Positions 20,904-33,658 of a stretch of DNA of 64,000 bases are shown piece after piece. The position numbers and the translations under genes are program-made. Source of the DNA: Lineus longissimus (taxonomy: Eukaryota; Nemertea; Pilidiophora; Heteronemertea; Lineidae); the NCBI RefSeq assembly GCF_910592395.1, contig NC_088326.1, positions 6,393,001 to 6,457,000 on the forward strand, read 5' to 3'. How positions within the stretch are numbered: position 1 is the first letter of the stretch; every line of letters begins with the position of its first letter. The notes below the pieces were generated by a model that worked only from the letters and a program-made list of their open reading frames with translations, did not search any database and had not been told where the DNA came from.

Positions 20904-22133
20904 CATAATAAACTACTAACCACAAAAATATGTGAAAATGTGGAGAAGAAAGACGAGTCAGTGCCATCAATATTTCGCAAAACTCTCAAACAGCAAAAGA
21001 CGAAACATGACTTTATCGTTTTTTATACCAATGTTGTCTTTGCCACAATATCGTTATAGTCTAATAGAAATCAGTAAATTTGAAACCAGCGTTTGCTTCA
21101 GAACAGAACATTTGTAATGGCTATGTTTAGCTGATCAAAGAATTCGTTCAAGTTCCAGTTGTTCGGAATTGGCTTGAGCCAATGCGTGACCTGAGAGAGC
21201 TCTGTCCGAACGTGCGTTTCGAAAAGGGCGGTGGCTTTGATTCCTATAAGGTGTATGCGCCGAAAGACAAGAAGATTTTGGGAAGAGTTGATGTTTATTC
21301 ATGTTTGGATTTCGTCTGCTTCTACAAAATGGGATGTTTGGTTTGCTTGTATCTCCTCAATATTGGCTACATATATACCATAACTTAGGATACATACTGT
21401 AAATTCAAGAAGACAACACCACTTCATTAACAGCCGGTGTCGCCACCCCTGACTCATAGGGTGGCGAACAGAGCTGTTGAGAAGGCCGATCATTGGCTGG
21501 GATTCCAGAGAGGGTTGTCCAGGCCTCATATCCAATATGCTTCAGTTTCGAGTCCAATCCTTATTTGTCGGGTTGTTGAAACCGATTCGTAGGTCTCCTA
21601 TGAGTGGGATAATGAATCAGGGCCTTCGGCCATTGTACTGAGTGTCCCAGAACATTTTCAACTAATCGTCATTGGTAGTGTAAAGGGTGTGCAAGTGCTA
21701 ATGGCTGATAGTGTACAGGGTGTCCATGAAAAAAGTCCAACTGACTCATTGGCTTCTGCTGGTTTTTGGGACTGACCTGCCCTTTCAAAGAGAGGCACTG
21801 CTCAGGGAGGTAACGGAGCATGTCTTCGGGTCTTATCATCCCTTACCAGCCTCGGACTTTCAAAGATACTTTGCAGTGCGAAATTAGTAAGAATTAGAAG
21901 TTGTGCCGTCACATAGTCTTGAGACAAAACCGAACATCCTTCTGAACGTACAGTCTTGTTCGAAGTGATCAGTGACTAAAAAAGAACGATGCAAATCCCG
22001 ATTCAATTTTTTTTCAAAGCTAAAGATACACACTTTTAGATTGTCCAGCGTTCAGAATCGTACCCACAATCATTCACAACAACCACAGTCAATTCTAGTC
22101 CATCACAATGTCCTCCTCGACTACATTCACGAA
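20904..22133. other. non-coding, repeat fragments
   Basis: No gene is supported. A phrase near 21225 (CGGGCGGTGGCTTTGAT-like) recurs near 30860, so this is repeat DNA and not an exon. Confidence 0.4.
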
Positions 22134-23115
22134 CTATGGTCCATCCACGGCAGCCTCCCCTTCTTCCTCCAAGATAGCCTGTGGTCCAGGTTCGATTGGC
22201 CTTGGTTGAAACGATGCTTCAAAGCCGTTGACGATAACGTCCTTATCAACACCATCCGAGGCATCTTTGATGATGTTGGTCACGTCTCTCAGGCCGATGT
22301 GAAGGTAGTCTCCTCGTTCGTGCGTGTGGTCCTTCTTCCGTGATTTCCATTGTCGCCGTACGTGACATTTGAAGGACTTCATGACTGCAACGTCTAACGG
22401 TTGTAAGAGAGATGTGAAACCAGCAGGTACGTAATCCAGGCTGCCTCTCATGTCGCGGACTCTCGTCCGGAAGTTCTCTCTCAGGTGGACCCGATAATGA
22501 TCGACGATTAACAGGAACTGGTCGGCCTCGTTGTTGGTGACGTGGGGTGATAGGACTTCATCTAACCAGTGGTGCGCCGTTTCCTCCCTCATCCAAACAA
22601 TTTCCGATTGGGTAATCTTCACATCTGCAGGTGAGCTGTCTTGGAGGGCTGCAAACACCCGGATGAAACCTATTCTGGGGAAGGTGATGTGCGCGGGCAA
22701 CATTGCTCCAGAGGCTGCGATGCAGAGGGTGCATCCCAGCTTGGTATTGGACCTGGATGATCGGACATCTCGTGGTGTTGACCGTGTACATGGTTCTCAT
22801 GTCAAACAGGACAAAGGTTTGGTCCATGTCAAAGAAGAACCGCATCTGTATATTAAGACGATCGATAGTCCAAGTAACCGCATCTCGGAAGGTCTGGATC
22901 CTTGCAGCAGCATCAGCGAGGACGGTCGTTGTATTCTTGGTCACCTTCCTTAGGGACACGTGGCGCTTCTTCATCAAGCACTCCATCCAGCCTATGGATG
23001 CGTTGAAATCCCACAGCTGAGGGCGACAATGCTGAATCCCTTCTCTGACATCTTGGGCCAACTCATTCCACCAGCTTTGCCACGTTTTTCTCCGGAATTT
23101 CGTGACTACTATCAT
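22134..23115 (-). pseudogene. decayed pogo/jerky-type DDE_1 transposase
   Basis: Two minus-strand frames overlap: 23115-22558, then 22703-22134. The first has RRPQLWDF-like and ASIGWMECLMKKRHVSLRK (end of a CENP-B-type DNA-binding domain), then MRFFFDMDQTFVLFDM with the first catalytic Asp. The second has LLIVDHYRVHL (second Asp) and VPAGFTSLLQPLDVAVMKSFK (third Asp), the usual DDE_1 pattern. The frame changes between them, so at least one frameshift is present. The N-terminal DNA-binding domain is incomplete. No termini were found. Confidence 0.85.
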
Positions 23116-25049
23116 TGCCTGAATCTCATTTTGCTTTACTAATGCAAGCGTTCGTAGATTTTCCTTCAGAGTTTCAATAAGGACTTTTTTGTTTTGGGGG
23201 TTTGGATCAATCTAAAGTGTGCTTCAGTTTTATGAGACAACCTGTATAAACGGTCGGCGAGTGGCCTTACCATTTACGTCTTTCCACATGCGCACTCATC
23301 GACCAAGTAGGCCCACAACACTTCGAATCAAGAGGGCTGCGGTAATTAGTGGTTTAGAGTAACCGTGACAGCTAGGCTGAGCCGTCACTATTAACCGACC
23401 GACTGCAAGGGCCAACGAAGTCACTCATTGGTTACCTCTGGTGAATAGACTCGGGAGAAAAGGCCGGGCCTTGAATATCCCGAAGTGGTGTTATTCTCCC
23501 GAACATACAGTATTTTCTTTCTTTAAATCCATACTGCTTTGTTGTGTAATTAAGACATAAAGTGTTTGAATTGATTAATTATGCTTGTTTTTGTTTTTGA
23601 TTAAAGATTAGGGCCTACTCGCTATCCGCCATTAGCCTGTAGTTGCTAATCCATTTGCTCTACATCCTAGGTTTCAACGATATTTATCGTTAGACGTCCT
23701 GATAAGAGAGTTTCGTTGTCTCGATCACACACTATTTCCTCCTCCATATCATTCCATGTTTTAAAAACCACTCGAGTATCAACCTCCTTATCATTCCATG
23801 TCAATAACGCATGCGTTTCGACGTCTTTATCGTTCCAGAAACATTAAGCGCCGCCAAACGCCAGCTCATTCCAGACAAAAAGGTTCGTATCTGATGGTTT
23901 ACCACGTCAGCCCGTTTTATAACGGAACATCCCATTGTAAATAATGTCCAAATCATGTTTCTGGCTGATCATTACTAATGACTGAAAATATGGCCAGGAC
24001 TTATTTCAAACGTCCATTCCATTTTAAACAGTTTCTATCATCAAAGTTTTGTGAAACAGCCTGGAAGTCATGGTAGTAGACATGGGAGATAGAAGACCGT
24101 GGAAAAGAAGTCAGCCTACCTAACCAGGAGGTTCCTACTGAGGATCATCACTGGTTGTCTTTGTGTCCTTGAGCAAGATATGCAAGCATATCATTGAGCC
24201 AATCATCAAAAGTAAAGCCGAGTCCTTATACGTGGTGCCATTGCAAGGGTTAGCAAAATACCCCATCTATAGTAATGAAATGCATGAGTAGCTTGCAATG
24301 GACTCTACATCTGGCACAAGAAAGAGTCACTAAGGCCAATAAACTCAATTGGCGCCTAACTTTACTAAGGGCAAGTATAAATGCTTATCCAAACTTGGGC
24401 GAGGACTACTCCCTGGAGAATAACACCTCCGAGTGCAGAGCGAGCCCTTAAGAAACAGAAAAATATACCTTTGGTCGGCGAATACAGGACTTGTCGAAAT
24501 TATGGTACCCATGAGTGCAGTACCAGTTACGGGGAGCGTTGAGATACGCCTCCGGCTGCCTTGCAGAGGCAATGTTATTGCTTGGTAACTTGAAATTTCG
24601 GATTATTTGCAATTTTCATGATCAAAGTTGTTGAGAGAAAACAACCTAGCAGATCGTACTGATCACCACTTATATATCTTGATTCAATCATGTCTTTCTT
24701 GATTCAATCATGTCTTTCTGGCGTTCGGTGAGCAGCCAATATTTTCTTGTGCATTCTGTCGTAGTTGGTACGGTTACGCAATGCATTCTAGCCTTGATGT
24801 GTCATTGCACAGGAGTCACATCCCAATGCACGTATTTTCCAATTATAAACTGCCTTGGTGAAACCGGCTGGGGAGGGGGAGCTGAACTTAACCCCCCCCC
24901 CCCCCCCCCCACACACAATTGAACACTGTCAACAGCACTCCAGGTAAACACTACTGCTAACATCTCCTGTATTCGCCGGTCCGAACTAGCTTCACCAAAG
25001 CTATTGATTCTCCATGCTCATGTCGGTGATTTTCGTAATTCTTTTTCAG
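23116..25049. other. non-coding; intron upstream of sulfotransferase exon
   Basis: No gene is supported. A duplicated phrase TTGATTCAATCATGTCTTTC lies near 24680-24720 and a poly-C tract at 24890-24910. Confidence 0.45.
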
Positions 25050-25919
25050 GGAGACACCAAGAATCAGGAGATTATAATTTCAGAACGGGTGAAGGCGATG
25101 AATGACTATTGCAATACTTTGGACCAACAAATCCTTCAAAAAACTGTTCACGGAAAAAACTCTCCTTACTTTCATTTATACGTAGATGATAAACATAAAT
25201 TCATATTCTGCACAATTGCGAAAGTGGCGTGTTCGAACTGGAAAAGGCTGATGCTCGGATTAGCTGGATTAAAGGACCCATTTAGACGCCGCTCGATTCA
25301 TGTTCACGATGACCCCGAGCTTCTACATATGAAATTATTAAGTTACAGTCCAAATGAAATAGAATACAGGCTGAAACATTACACCAAAGCAATCCTTGTC
25401 CGTCATCCATTGGAGCGGACGATATCAGCATATCGAAATAAATTTAATGAGTCATCAGGTCGAACACCATCTAGCAGGATATACAGACCAAAGATTATCA
25501 GAAAATATCGTCCTGATTTACCTGAGAAAGCTATACGAGAAGGAGCACGAGTGACATTTCAAGAGTTTGTTCGTTACCTCACACATCCGTTAGATTTCCC
25601 GGAACTTGAGCCATGGGATCATATGAACGTACATTGGGAGCCCTACATTACATCTTGCGACCCATGTGCTGTGCGTTATGATATTGTTGCAAAATATGAG
25701 ACACTTGACGAGGACGTAAGTTTTATCCTGAACAAAATTAACGCCTCAGATATGATAAGATGGCCGAAGCGGAGCGAGTATTACAACAAAATACCAACAT
25801 CACAAATTGTCTCGGAGGCACTTAAAGATATTTCGTCCGAGAATTTAAAGGCTCTTAATGCTATTTATTACCATGACTATAAAATGTTCGGTTATGAATT
25901 TCAAGAAAAAGAATATTGA
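25050..25919 (+). CDS. carbohydrate sulfotransferase, catalytic exon (CHST8-14 type)
   Basis: An acceptor TTCTTTTTCAG at 25039-25049 opens an exon of 289 codons plus stop. The family moves sulfate from PAPS to hydroxyls of Golgi glycans. The 5'-phosphosulfate loop is FIFCTIAKVACSNWKRLM, and the 3'-phosphate site is KAILVRHPLERTISAYRNKF, both classic for the Sulfotransfer_2 / HNK-1-chondroitin 4-O group. Later, DIVAKYETLDED and the C-terminal YHDYKMFGYEF fit family ends. The upstream residues encoded from 25014 are intronic. Which sugar is modified cannot be told from this reading. Intact. Confidence 0.9.
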   Translation, partial: GDTKNQEIIISERVKAMNDYCNTLDQQILQKTVHGKNSPYFHLYVDDKHKFIFCTIAKVACSNWKRLMLGLAGLKDPFRRRSIHVHDDPELLHMKLLSYSPNEIEYRLKHYTKAILVRHPLERTISAYRNKFNESSGRTPSSRIYRPKIIRKYRPDLPEKAIREGARVTFQEFVRYLTHPLDFPELEPWDHMNVHWEPYITSCDPCAVRYDIVAKYETLDEDVSFILNKINASDMIRWPKRSEYYNKIPTSQIVSEALKDISSENLKALNAIYYHDYKMFGYEFQEKEY

Positions 25920-26640
25920 TAATGGCCAGGCCCGTTGATTTTAAAAGAAGTATCTTGACCGAGAGAACTGGGATAAGTCATTATGAACTTCTGCAAGCAA
26001 GCCTACACGGGATAGATCACTTCGTAAATCGAACAGCTACTTTAATATTTTGAGTTAAGATCTTCCTCAGTTTTGTGTACATGTGATATTTAACTGTACA
26101 AGCCCTTCGGCGATAATGGCTCACTGTGAGAAATGATTGCTATAATGTTGTCAACAGGGACTGGACCAATTGGTTCACTTACTGAATCCAAGATGGCGGA
26201 CCACCAGACTAAAATGCGAGTACTAATTGAAGAGCTTAGAAGTATAATCAGGCTAAGGCACATTTTAAACCCTATATTTGGAGAAAAATGCAAAAATATG
26301 AAAAAAATCTTCACATTCCCTGGAAACACGCAAGTGATGATTTCTAGATATCGCTGAATCATTAAGAGGCACAGATTATATGTGTTGAAAGCATTTGCTT
26401 CTTTAAGGGTATAAATACTGCAAAATGTGCATAAACCAAGAAGGGTTGTTACAACTAGTTACACTACGGACTTAGTGATAAGGCCTCGTCCCATCGCCCT
26501 TACCGGCCACTACGACAAGTCAATACTCTTGCTGATGATTCGTCATTATTGGTCGTCGCAAAAACAACGAATTGACACAGATATCAACTAGGTCAACCAA
26601 TCACGCGGTAGTCTGGCGGACACACCTCCACGACACACTT
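25920..26640. other. 3' flank with Tigger-like fragment
   Basis: 26155-26235 resembles the left end of the Tigger-like element (CACTTACTGAATCCAAGATGG, compare 57213-57233). No other feature is supported. Confidence 0.5.
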
Positions 26641-27381
26641 TATGTGACTTAGCATGGTGTCCCTGATGCGGCCACTAAAGACATGATGACGTAGATTGCC
26701 ACAACAAACTTGTGGTGTGAAGCTATATTGCAATAAAACTTGCAAAATATGTTTTGAATAACCTATTTTATTGATTTATGTCAAGAAAATATAATTTTGA
26801 TAACTTTGAAACCTGGTGGACGCTGGTGGACGCTGTTTAGGATGTCCGGCCTATACGTATACGTTGACTTCAGAATTCACCGGCCATCCGCATCAGGCTG
26901 CAAGTGCAACTCTGTCAGTCAGTGTCACCCAAACCAGGTCATACCAATGCTGCCAGCGATTCACAGACAACTAATTGACACTTCGATGAGTATTTCCATC
27001 ACCTCGACATCTGAAAACTTACTGATTTTGTACGGAAAGCAAGCAGTGAACGATGTAAACATTAATGGATGACGGGAATTACGGTGATTACCTCGTTCCG
27101 AATGCTCACCATAAGCTTAGTTGCATACAGTCATACACCTGCAATACTTCATCGATCCCAGGTTGATTATCGGCTACTGTAGCATATCATTATCACACCC
27201 CCGGATCAAACCTTACTAATCAAACCTGAAACTATCGAACTGCCACGATACTATGTGACTTAGCATGGTGTCCCTGATGCGGCCACTAAAGACATGATGA
27301 CGTAGATTGCCACAACAAACTTGTGGTGTGAAGCTATATTGCAATAAAACTTGCAAAATATGTTTTAAATAACCTATTTTA
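26641..27381. repeat. unit with 130-bp direct terminal repeats (LTR/TRIM-like?)
   Basis: 26641-26770 and 27252-27381 are near-identical 130-bp direct repeats (TATGTGACTTAGCATGG ... AACCTATTTTA) flanking about 480 bp that recur at 28731-29175 plus 30102-30154. Each repeat has GCAATAAAAC, a possible polyadenylation signal. The layout resembles a miniature terminal-repeat retroelement, but the second copy of the interior lacks the direct repeats, so a nested or rearranged origin is as likely. The interior has a short GTGGACGCTG tandem (two copies here, three at 28780-28803). Confidence 0.6.
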
Positions 27382-28730
27382 AGCGCGCAGCAGAAAAGCC
27401 GAAGGCCGAAGTCTTTTCTGCGAAGCGCTTCTATGGTTAACGTGCATACGACGTCATCCAATGTAAACAATGTTTCTCAAGTCCATGGATTCGTTTCAAA
27501 TGGCTTAAATTTGACTTAAAATGGCCGCCAGAAGAGATAAACGCGCGAAAGTAGCAATTCGACTATTCTGAGCTCCGAGAGAGAACCACACGATTATTCT
27601 CACTGTTTTTTAATCAAACTTCAAGTTCTGGGGGGTTCGGGGGGGGGGGATTTCCCCCCGACATACACTGTTTTGATTTTTGAGACTTTAGTAATAATAT
27701 CCAAAAGACGCTTAAAATGGATATAATTCCGAATAATCAAGCAAAAACCGGGCAGGTGTTTCGAGAAAAAAATTTTTTGTTGAGATTTCAATAAACCTTT
27801 TGAACGAATTCCACATGGGCCGTGGTGGGATCCGAAGACACCTTAAGGAGGAATGTATGTTTTTATGGGGTACTATTGGTTTTGCAGATCTTCTGGTTTT
27901 TTCTAACGAACAATCAATATTCGCTAGCAGGCTTTTTAAGCTCCCAGGTATGAGGAGGGTTCTATGTTCCTCAGGTTCTTTGTTCATCAGTCTGGTGTTC
28001 CTCAAGATTCAAGTGTCTTCCAGTCTCTTGGCCTGCAAAAACCCTTGCCAACCAATTTTTTATGCATTAACCATTCGACAACATGTTGGTGGGGGAAAAA
28101 CCTGATCCCTGACCCCTTGAATTGATTGCTCAGGTACGACCACAAGCAATTGTCTCAAGGAAGCCACCAGTACGACCTCTTGGCAGTCTTGCCAATATCA
28201 TGCCAGTGAAAAGGAAGGGTAATGATGGTTGAGGGTTGGAGTTAGGGTACCATCAAAGGAGTACCTCTTCCTCGCTCTGGGTTAAACGTGTTAAAGGACT
28301 GCACCATCATGAAGGTTTGGGGGTTCCACTCGAGCGCCCCGGGGTAAGCAGTTTGGAAGGACTTATCGAGAGGCCAATAGGGGGTTGAGGGCCCTTCCCC
28401 CAATGCACTGGCTAAAACATATCAGAAGGACAGGGGTTGGGGGGGGGGGGGCTCTCCATGTCGACAGTTGCGCGAGTTCAATAGAGCTTGCACTTTACAT
28501 TAGAATCTGCCAGAGTGCCAGACTACGATAGTCCGGACACATTTCTTTGCCGGTTATTATGATGATGGAGTTGAGTTACTGCTAAAGAGATAAACGGAGA
28601 AAACTGTCTATCAAAACAAAAAATTGGCGGAAGGAACTATAGCAGGTTCCCAACCAGGGGGTTTGGGGGGGTTTCCCCCCCAACCTAAAGGCGCTGCGCG
28701 CTTACTAGGGCACTGCACTGATAATATTAT
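27382..28730. other. non-coding with G/C homopolymer-rich repeat pieces
   Basis: Two similar G-then-C hairpin motifs occur near 27630-27660 and 28660-28685, with GCGCGCAG near the start and GCTGCGCGC near the end. They may be the ends of one degraded element. No ORF is convincing. Confidence 0.4.
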
Positions 28731-29175
28731 TGATTTATGTCAAGAAAATATAATTTTGATAACTTTGAAACCTGGTGGACGCTGGTGGACGCTGGTGGAC
28801 GCTGTTTAGGATGTCCGGCCTATACGTATACGTTGACTTCAGAATTCACCGGCCATCCGCATCAGGCTGCAAGTGCAACTCTGTCAGTCAGTGCCACCCA
28901 AACCAGGTCATACCAATGCTGCCAGCGATTCACAGACAACTAATTGATACTTCGATGAGTATTTCCATCACCTCGACATCTGAAAACTTACTGATTTTGT
29001 ACGGAAAGCAAGCAGTGAACGATGTAAACATTAATGGATGACGGGAATTACGGTGATTACCTCGTTCCGAATGCTCACCATAAGCTTAGTTGCATACAGT
29101 CATACACCTGCAATACTTCATCGATCCCAGGTTGATTATCGGCTAATGTAGCATATCATTATCACACCCCCGGAT
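28731..29175. repeat. second copy of 26769-27250 interior, left part
   Basis: Almost identical to 26769-27207. It is interrupted after CCCCCGGAT by the 29176 element and resumes at 30102-30154. Confidence 0.85.
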
Positions 29176-30101
29176 GCGAAATTTTTTTCTGCAGGATACT
29201 TCTGGCATAGTGTACATCTGACAGCCAATCAGAATTCAAGGCAAGCACGTGTCTTTGTTGACATCATCTTTCCACATGGCGCAATAATGTCAACAATGCC
29301 ACGTGTTCTGATAATCTTGGAAAGAACAAGTTAGCAAATGGTTAGAGGAGTATATTAGCTAAAATATATTTATTTGCAGTATCTTAACATGTATTTTCAT
29401 TGTCGAGTGGACTGTATTTATTGGACTTGTCTGTTAAAGGCGCACTGTGCTCGGCAAAATAGCCGAGGTTGAATGTTTATCTGTCAACCGTGTAACTAGT
29501 TCTGCTGCATGTATATGCATAGGTGACGCCACCATTCAATTTATTTTGTTTGCTTGTCAAAATGTGTTTTATACAATGGCCCTTCAACAATGTTCAAACT
29601 ACCAAAATCAACAGCAGACATCGGATACACTGTCCCTTTAATAATTATCAACATTGGCAACACTGTCAGTGTCACTGCCCCTTAAAATTTCACAAATCGC
29701 GAGACATCGGATACACTGTCCCTTTAATAATTATCAACATTGGCAACACTGTCAGTGTCACTGCCCCTTAAAATTTCACAAATCAATGCATGCACTGCAA
29801 TGTAGCGATCAGATCAGCTGATGCCTCTTTTGTACGCATAATATCATCAATTTTACAATGAATCTGTGCAATTCATTCCTAAACACGACGACACAAACCT
29901 TGAGTTGTGCATAATTGGGGTCAGACAATGAACTATTGTCACATTCACAGTTGAAGTGGCACTCGGCATGCGACTCGGTATCGTCCATTGTATTTGCATT
30001 ATCATGCATAAATAAGCAGTGTGACGTCAAAGATCGCGCCAATTGTGATTGGCTGTCAGATGTACACTGTGGCAGAAGTATCCTGCAGAAAAAAATTTCG
30101 C
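29176..30101. mobile_element. 926-bp Mutator-like MITE
   Basis: Terminal inverted repeats of about 60 bp (GCGAAATTTTTTTCTGCAGG ... and its complement at 30075-30101) are flanked by a perfect 9-bp duplication CCCCCGGAT (29167-29175, 30102-30110). The copy at 27199-27207 preserves the empty site with a single CCCCCGGAT. The interior has two direct copies of a segment of about 80 bp (29618-29697, 29705-29784). No coding capacity. Long inverted repeats plus 9-bp duplications are Mutator-superfamily traits. Confidence 0.88.
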
Positions 30102-30154
30102 CCCCCGGATCAAACCTTACTAATCAAACCTGAAACTATCGAACTGGCACGATA
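30102..30154. repeat. second copy of 26769-27250 interior, right part
   Basis: It matches 27199-27250 to the end GCACGATA. Confidence 0.8.
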
Positions 30155-33100
30155 TTCGTTCTTTTCTTTAAATATTTGTCGATGGAATCAAATGGAATCA
30201 AATGGAATAAATTGTTTGTGGCCGATTTGCACTACTCACACGCGTCCAAAAAATCAACATTTGGCGAATGTACTCGATTTGTTGGAACATAGTAAGCTCG
30301 TCCCCTTGTACGAATGTACGTACATATGACCATAATAAATCAATATGAATAACACCCTGGAAAAGGGGCGTGGCAAAATTACATGGAAAAACGAAAAAAA
30401 CAGATATATACGATGGTTTGTTGTCCAAAATCACTTCACGAGACACACCTATGATGCCAAACACAGCCAATGATGCCGATTGCGCCCGAATCGGTCAGCC
30501 CTTATGGACAAACGAGGTTATCGCAAAATGAGGTTAAAAAACCCATGCAACTTTAATGGTCACTATAGACAGTGAGCCAATACTTTTGGATACACAATCA
30601 CAAGTTCATGTGCCATTTAATTGTATACGATTCTTGTTCATTTTCTTTGGATCGTAAACCAGATTTTTCCATGAATCATGCCGAGAATGTACACGACGAG
30701 TGTATGGAACTGCCTTATTATTTTGATCTTAACTAAAAAACACAATAAACTGTTAAGTGTAATCACAGATTTAAAAAAAATAATTTTTCTGCGTTTTTAT
30801 CATTATCAGAGTCTTTCAACATAAAGAGATAGAGCTGTCCCATCGCGCATCTTTCGGAACGGGCGGTGGCTTTGATCTTGAGACCATGCGTTCGCTTGTT
30901 GCCTGACTCTTTATCGAAAGACCCTGATCAAATTAACTAATTAACGGAAGCTTCGCAATCACTTAAATGGAAATTCGCACCCTGGACAAACTGTTACTTG
31001 TTGCATTTTTATTGAATTCTTATTGCAATAGCATTCTATATTGTTGTCATGATGAATACTGATTCGTAATATCCTTTGTCTGAGAGTGTGCTCTGTCCTA
31101 CTTGTCTTCACAAGGAACAGCCGCAAGGTGAGCAATTAAAAATCTTAAATTGGAGGAGGAAACTAAATGGAATCATGAAATCAAATGATCGGTGACAGCT
31201 TGTGCGGGTATCGCCAGGAAAGTTGAACGACGAAAGCCACGGCCCGAGACAGTCTTCTTATCTGCTGCATTAACGGGTGTTTCCTTTATGTAATATTGGC
31301 GTAAAAAGTCTGTCTATGACCCATCAGAAGCACACATTTTTTGAAGGAGCTACTGACCAACATAATCTAGGTACGTTCGACGTTAGTAGCCGCAGTTATT
31401 TTTTATATCAGGCACCGAGCCTGTGGTGGTACTCCACCAACCAAAAGAAACTGGTACAGAAACTTACGCGCAACTGACGCGAACTTGGGATGTTAATTGT
31501 GATTTGGACTGTAAAAATCCGCCCCAGGGTTTAGTACTCAGCTGGCACCCTCTATTCCTTGGATCGGGTGTCCGATACTTTTTACATCACCCCTATTGAT
31601 CGAGCTGACCCATTTTTAAATTTGGGATGGTTTGACGCAACGTCTAAAAGAAGCGTGAATTAAAAGTTTTTAACGAACGATTTTGATAATGCTCCGAGTG
31701 CCTAGCTGCCCCAGACCCTGCTGATTGGTAGGTGATAAATCTTGAAACCAGTGAAACCTTGAAACCAGTGATAACCCTTGGAATCAGTCCTAAAAATGCA
31801 TAAAAACATGAAATAATGCCATTTGAACCTAAGGTGGTTACGAATCAATATTTGAAGCTTATTTTTACATGATCAGATCGGAATTTGATGGTAGTTTAGA
31901 AATCAGTCGCATATCCGATTCAATAATCTATATTTTAGAACAACCCAGTCATACCTCGCCTCCAGTGTACATTACTGATCTCCCAAATATAGGCACGCAC
32001 GTCTCGACACGCCCACCACACACCCATAATATGGACCAATCAGCGCTCCGCTTACTACGCCACCACACGGGGCCTATTTGAACTACGGAGCGATGTGATC
32101 ATACAGGGTGATACAGAGAAGATTGACTACATCATGCAGTACCGGCTGGCACTTATCCGTAGAAAGGTAGATGAGGTTTATTACCGAAGGTTTTAGCCAG
32201 GTTTGGAGATGAAAAATGAATAAATTCCTGCGCTGTGAGCGATTTCGTACATATTCATGTACACATCGAGGGATGTAGAGATATTTTCGTGATGTAACCA
32301 GTTCTAAGCAGACACATTTTTTAGTGATTCCCGTGTTCATGTTTGTCATATCTACTGAGCTTTATCAGAGCATTATATATACAAATGATTCTTCTAATAA
32401 AAACGTTTTATTTTAGTATATGGAATACAAAACAATCACAAAAGCATACTTTTGCTTTCATCAAAGAGCAATAATTAGATATATGCAAATGGCGGACCGT
32501 CATGAATATAAGTTTATTTTTTAACGACAACAACATATTTCCAATGCATTCAATGATGACGTCATCCTCCACAAAAATGTTGATTCTGGAACTACTGGCA
32601 AATTGCTATCAATGGCTGGGACGAGATTGGCAGTTGGGAGGGTATAAATCGTGGAAGGAACGCGCCCGATTTCACGCGGTACTTGCACAGTGATTCCGCG
32701 GTTTAGTACTGACTATTCCAAGGTTTATCACTGGTTACATGGTTTCACTGATTCCAAGCTTTATCAACTACCCTGCTGATTGTATAGTTTTCTGGAGGAG
32801 TGCCCTTTTTTAAATGTCACTGTCCCAGACCCTGCTGATAATGGATAGTTTTCGAGAGGAACGCACTGTGGCGAAGTGGCATTTTCTTTTCTTTTTGGAC
32901 ACCCTGTAGCCTATTTTAAGGTAGGCCTATATTGGTAAGCTGGTTGCGGTTAAGAGTTCTTATGGCAACATGACTTATGTGCTTATTACATCAATAATAA
33001 ACTTTCCTATAAAAAATTATAAAATTGTGCTTTAGAAGTTGACTCTCTGGTACATGTAGGAACACTGTTAGGTGATTCAGGAGGAATAAGGATTCAACTA

Positions 33101-33658
33101 GGCCTGCTGTGATTTGTGCTGGGAACTCCCTGTTATGAAATGTTTTGGGGTATGAGCTAATGTGGGGTGTGTGAGCAGAAGGCAAGTACTTTTGGAAGTC
33201 ACCGAGGACCGTGCAGGACCTGTTTTACGGAAGGAGCTCCGACTGATATCCTGGCGTTGGTGCCGTACGAGTCGTCGTGAAACGCGGCTAGACCACTGTG
33301 TTCCGTTGATATCCTTTTCTATATCTTCCTGCCTGAGGGCATACGGGGTCGAAGCGACCCAATTCCTGCACTGTATCTCGTCGATGTTCGGCCGGCCGAA
33401 TGTCATCCCGTTTTTCTAATAATTCGTTGCTCACACCCCCACCGGAACTGTCCCTTTGATATCTACTGAACGTTGAACATTGTCGTGAGTAAGATTCCTT
33501 TTGCTGAACACTGAACACTTATCTCTGTAAGAATTTTTGGACTGTTGCTAGAAATAGTAGTAACGTGCTTCTATGAACTATAATTCTATACTATACTATA
33601 ATGAATTGTTATAATTCTTGCCCGGAGGTACCGATAGCCTTGATGCACTTTGTCACAC
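30155..33658. other. non-coding; scattered diverged satellite units
   Basis: Single diverged copies of the 62-bp satellite phrase (CCCAGACCCTGCTGAT) occur near 31710 and 32770-32870. No gene is supported. Confidence 0.45.

Noticed and set aside
21182-21388. small exon-like ORF (GGGFDSYKVYAPKDKK)
   Set aside because: Part of the text recurs near 30860 in non-coding repeat DNA; no matching splice donor in frame.
22531-23142. plus-strand ORFs at 22.5-23.1 kb
   Set aside because: Antisense shadows of the pogo-type transposase.
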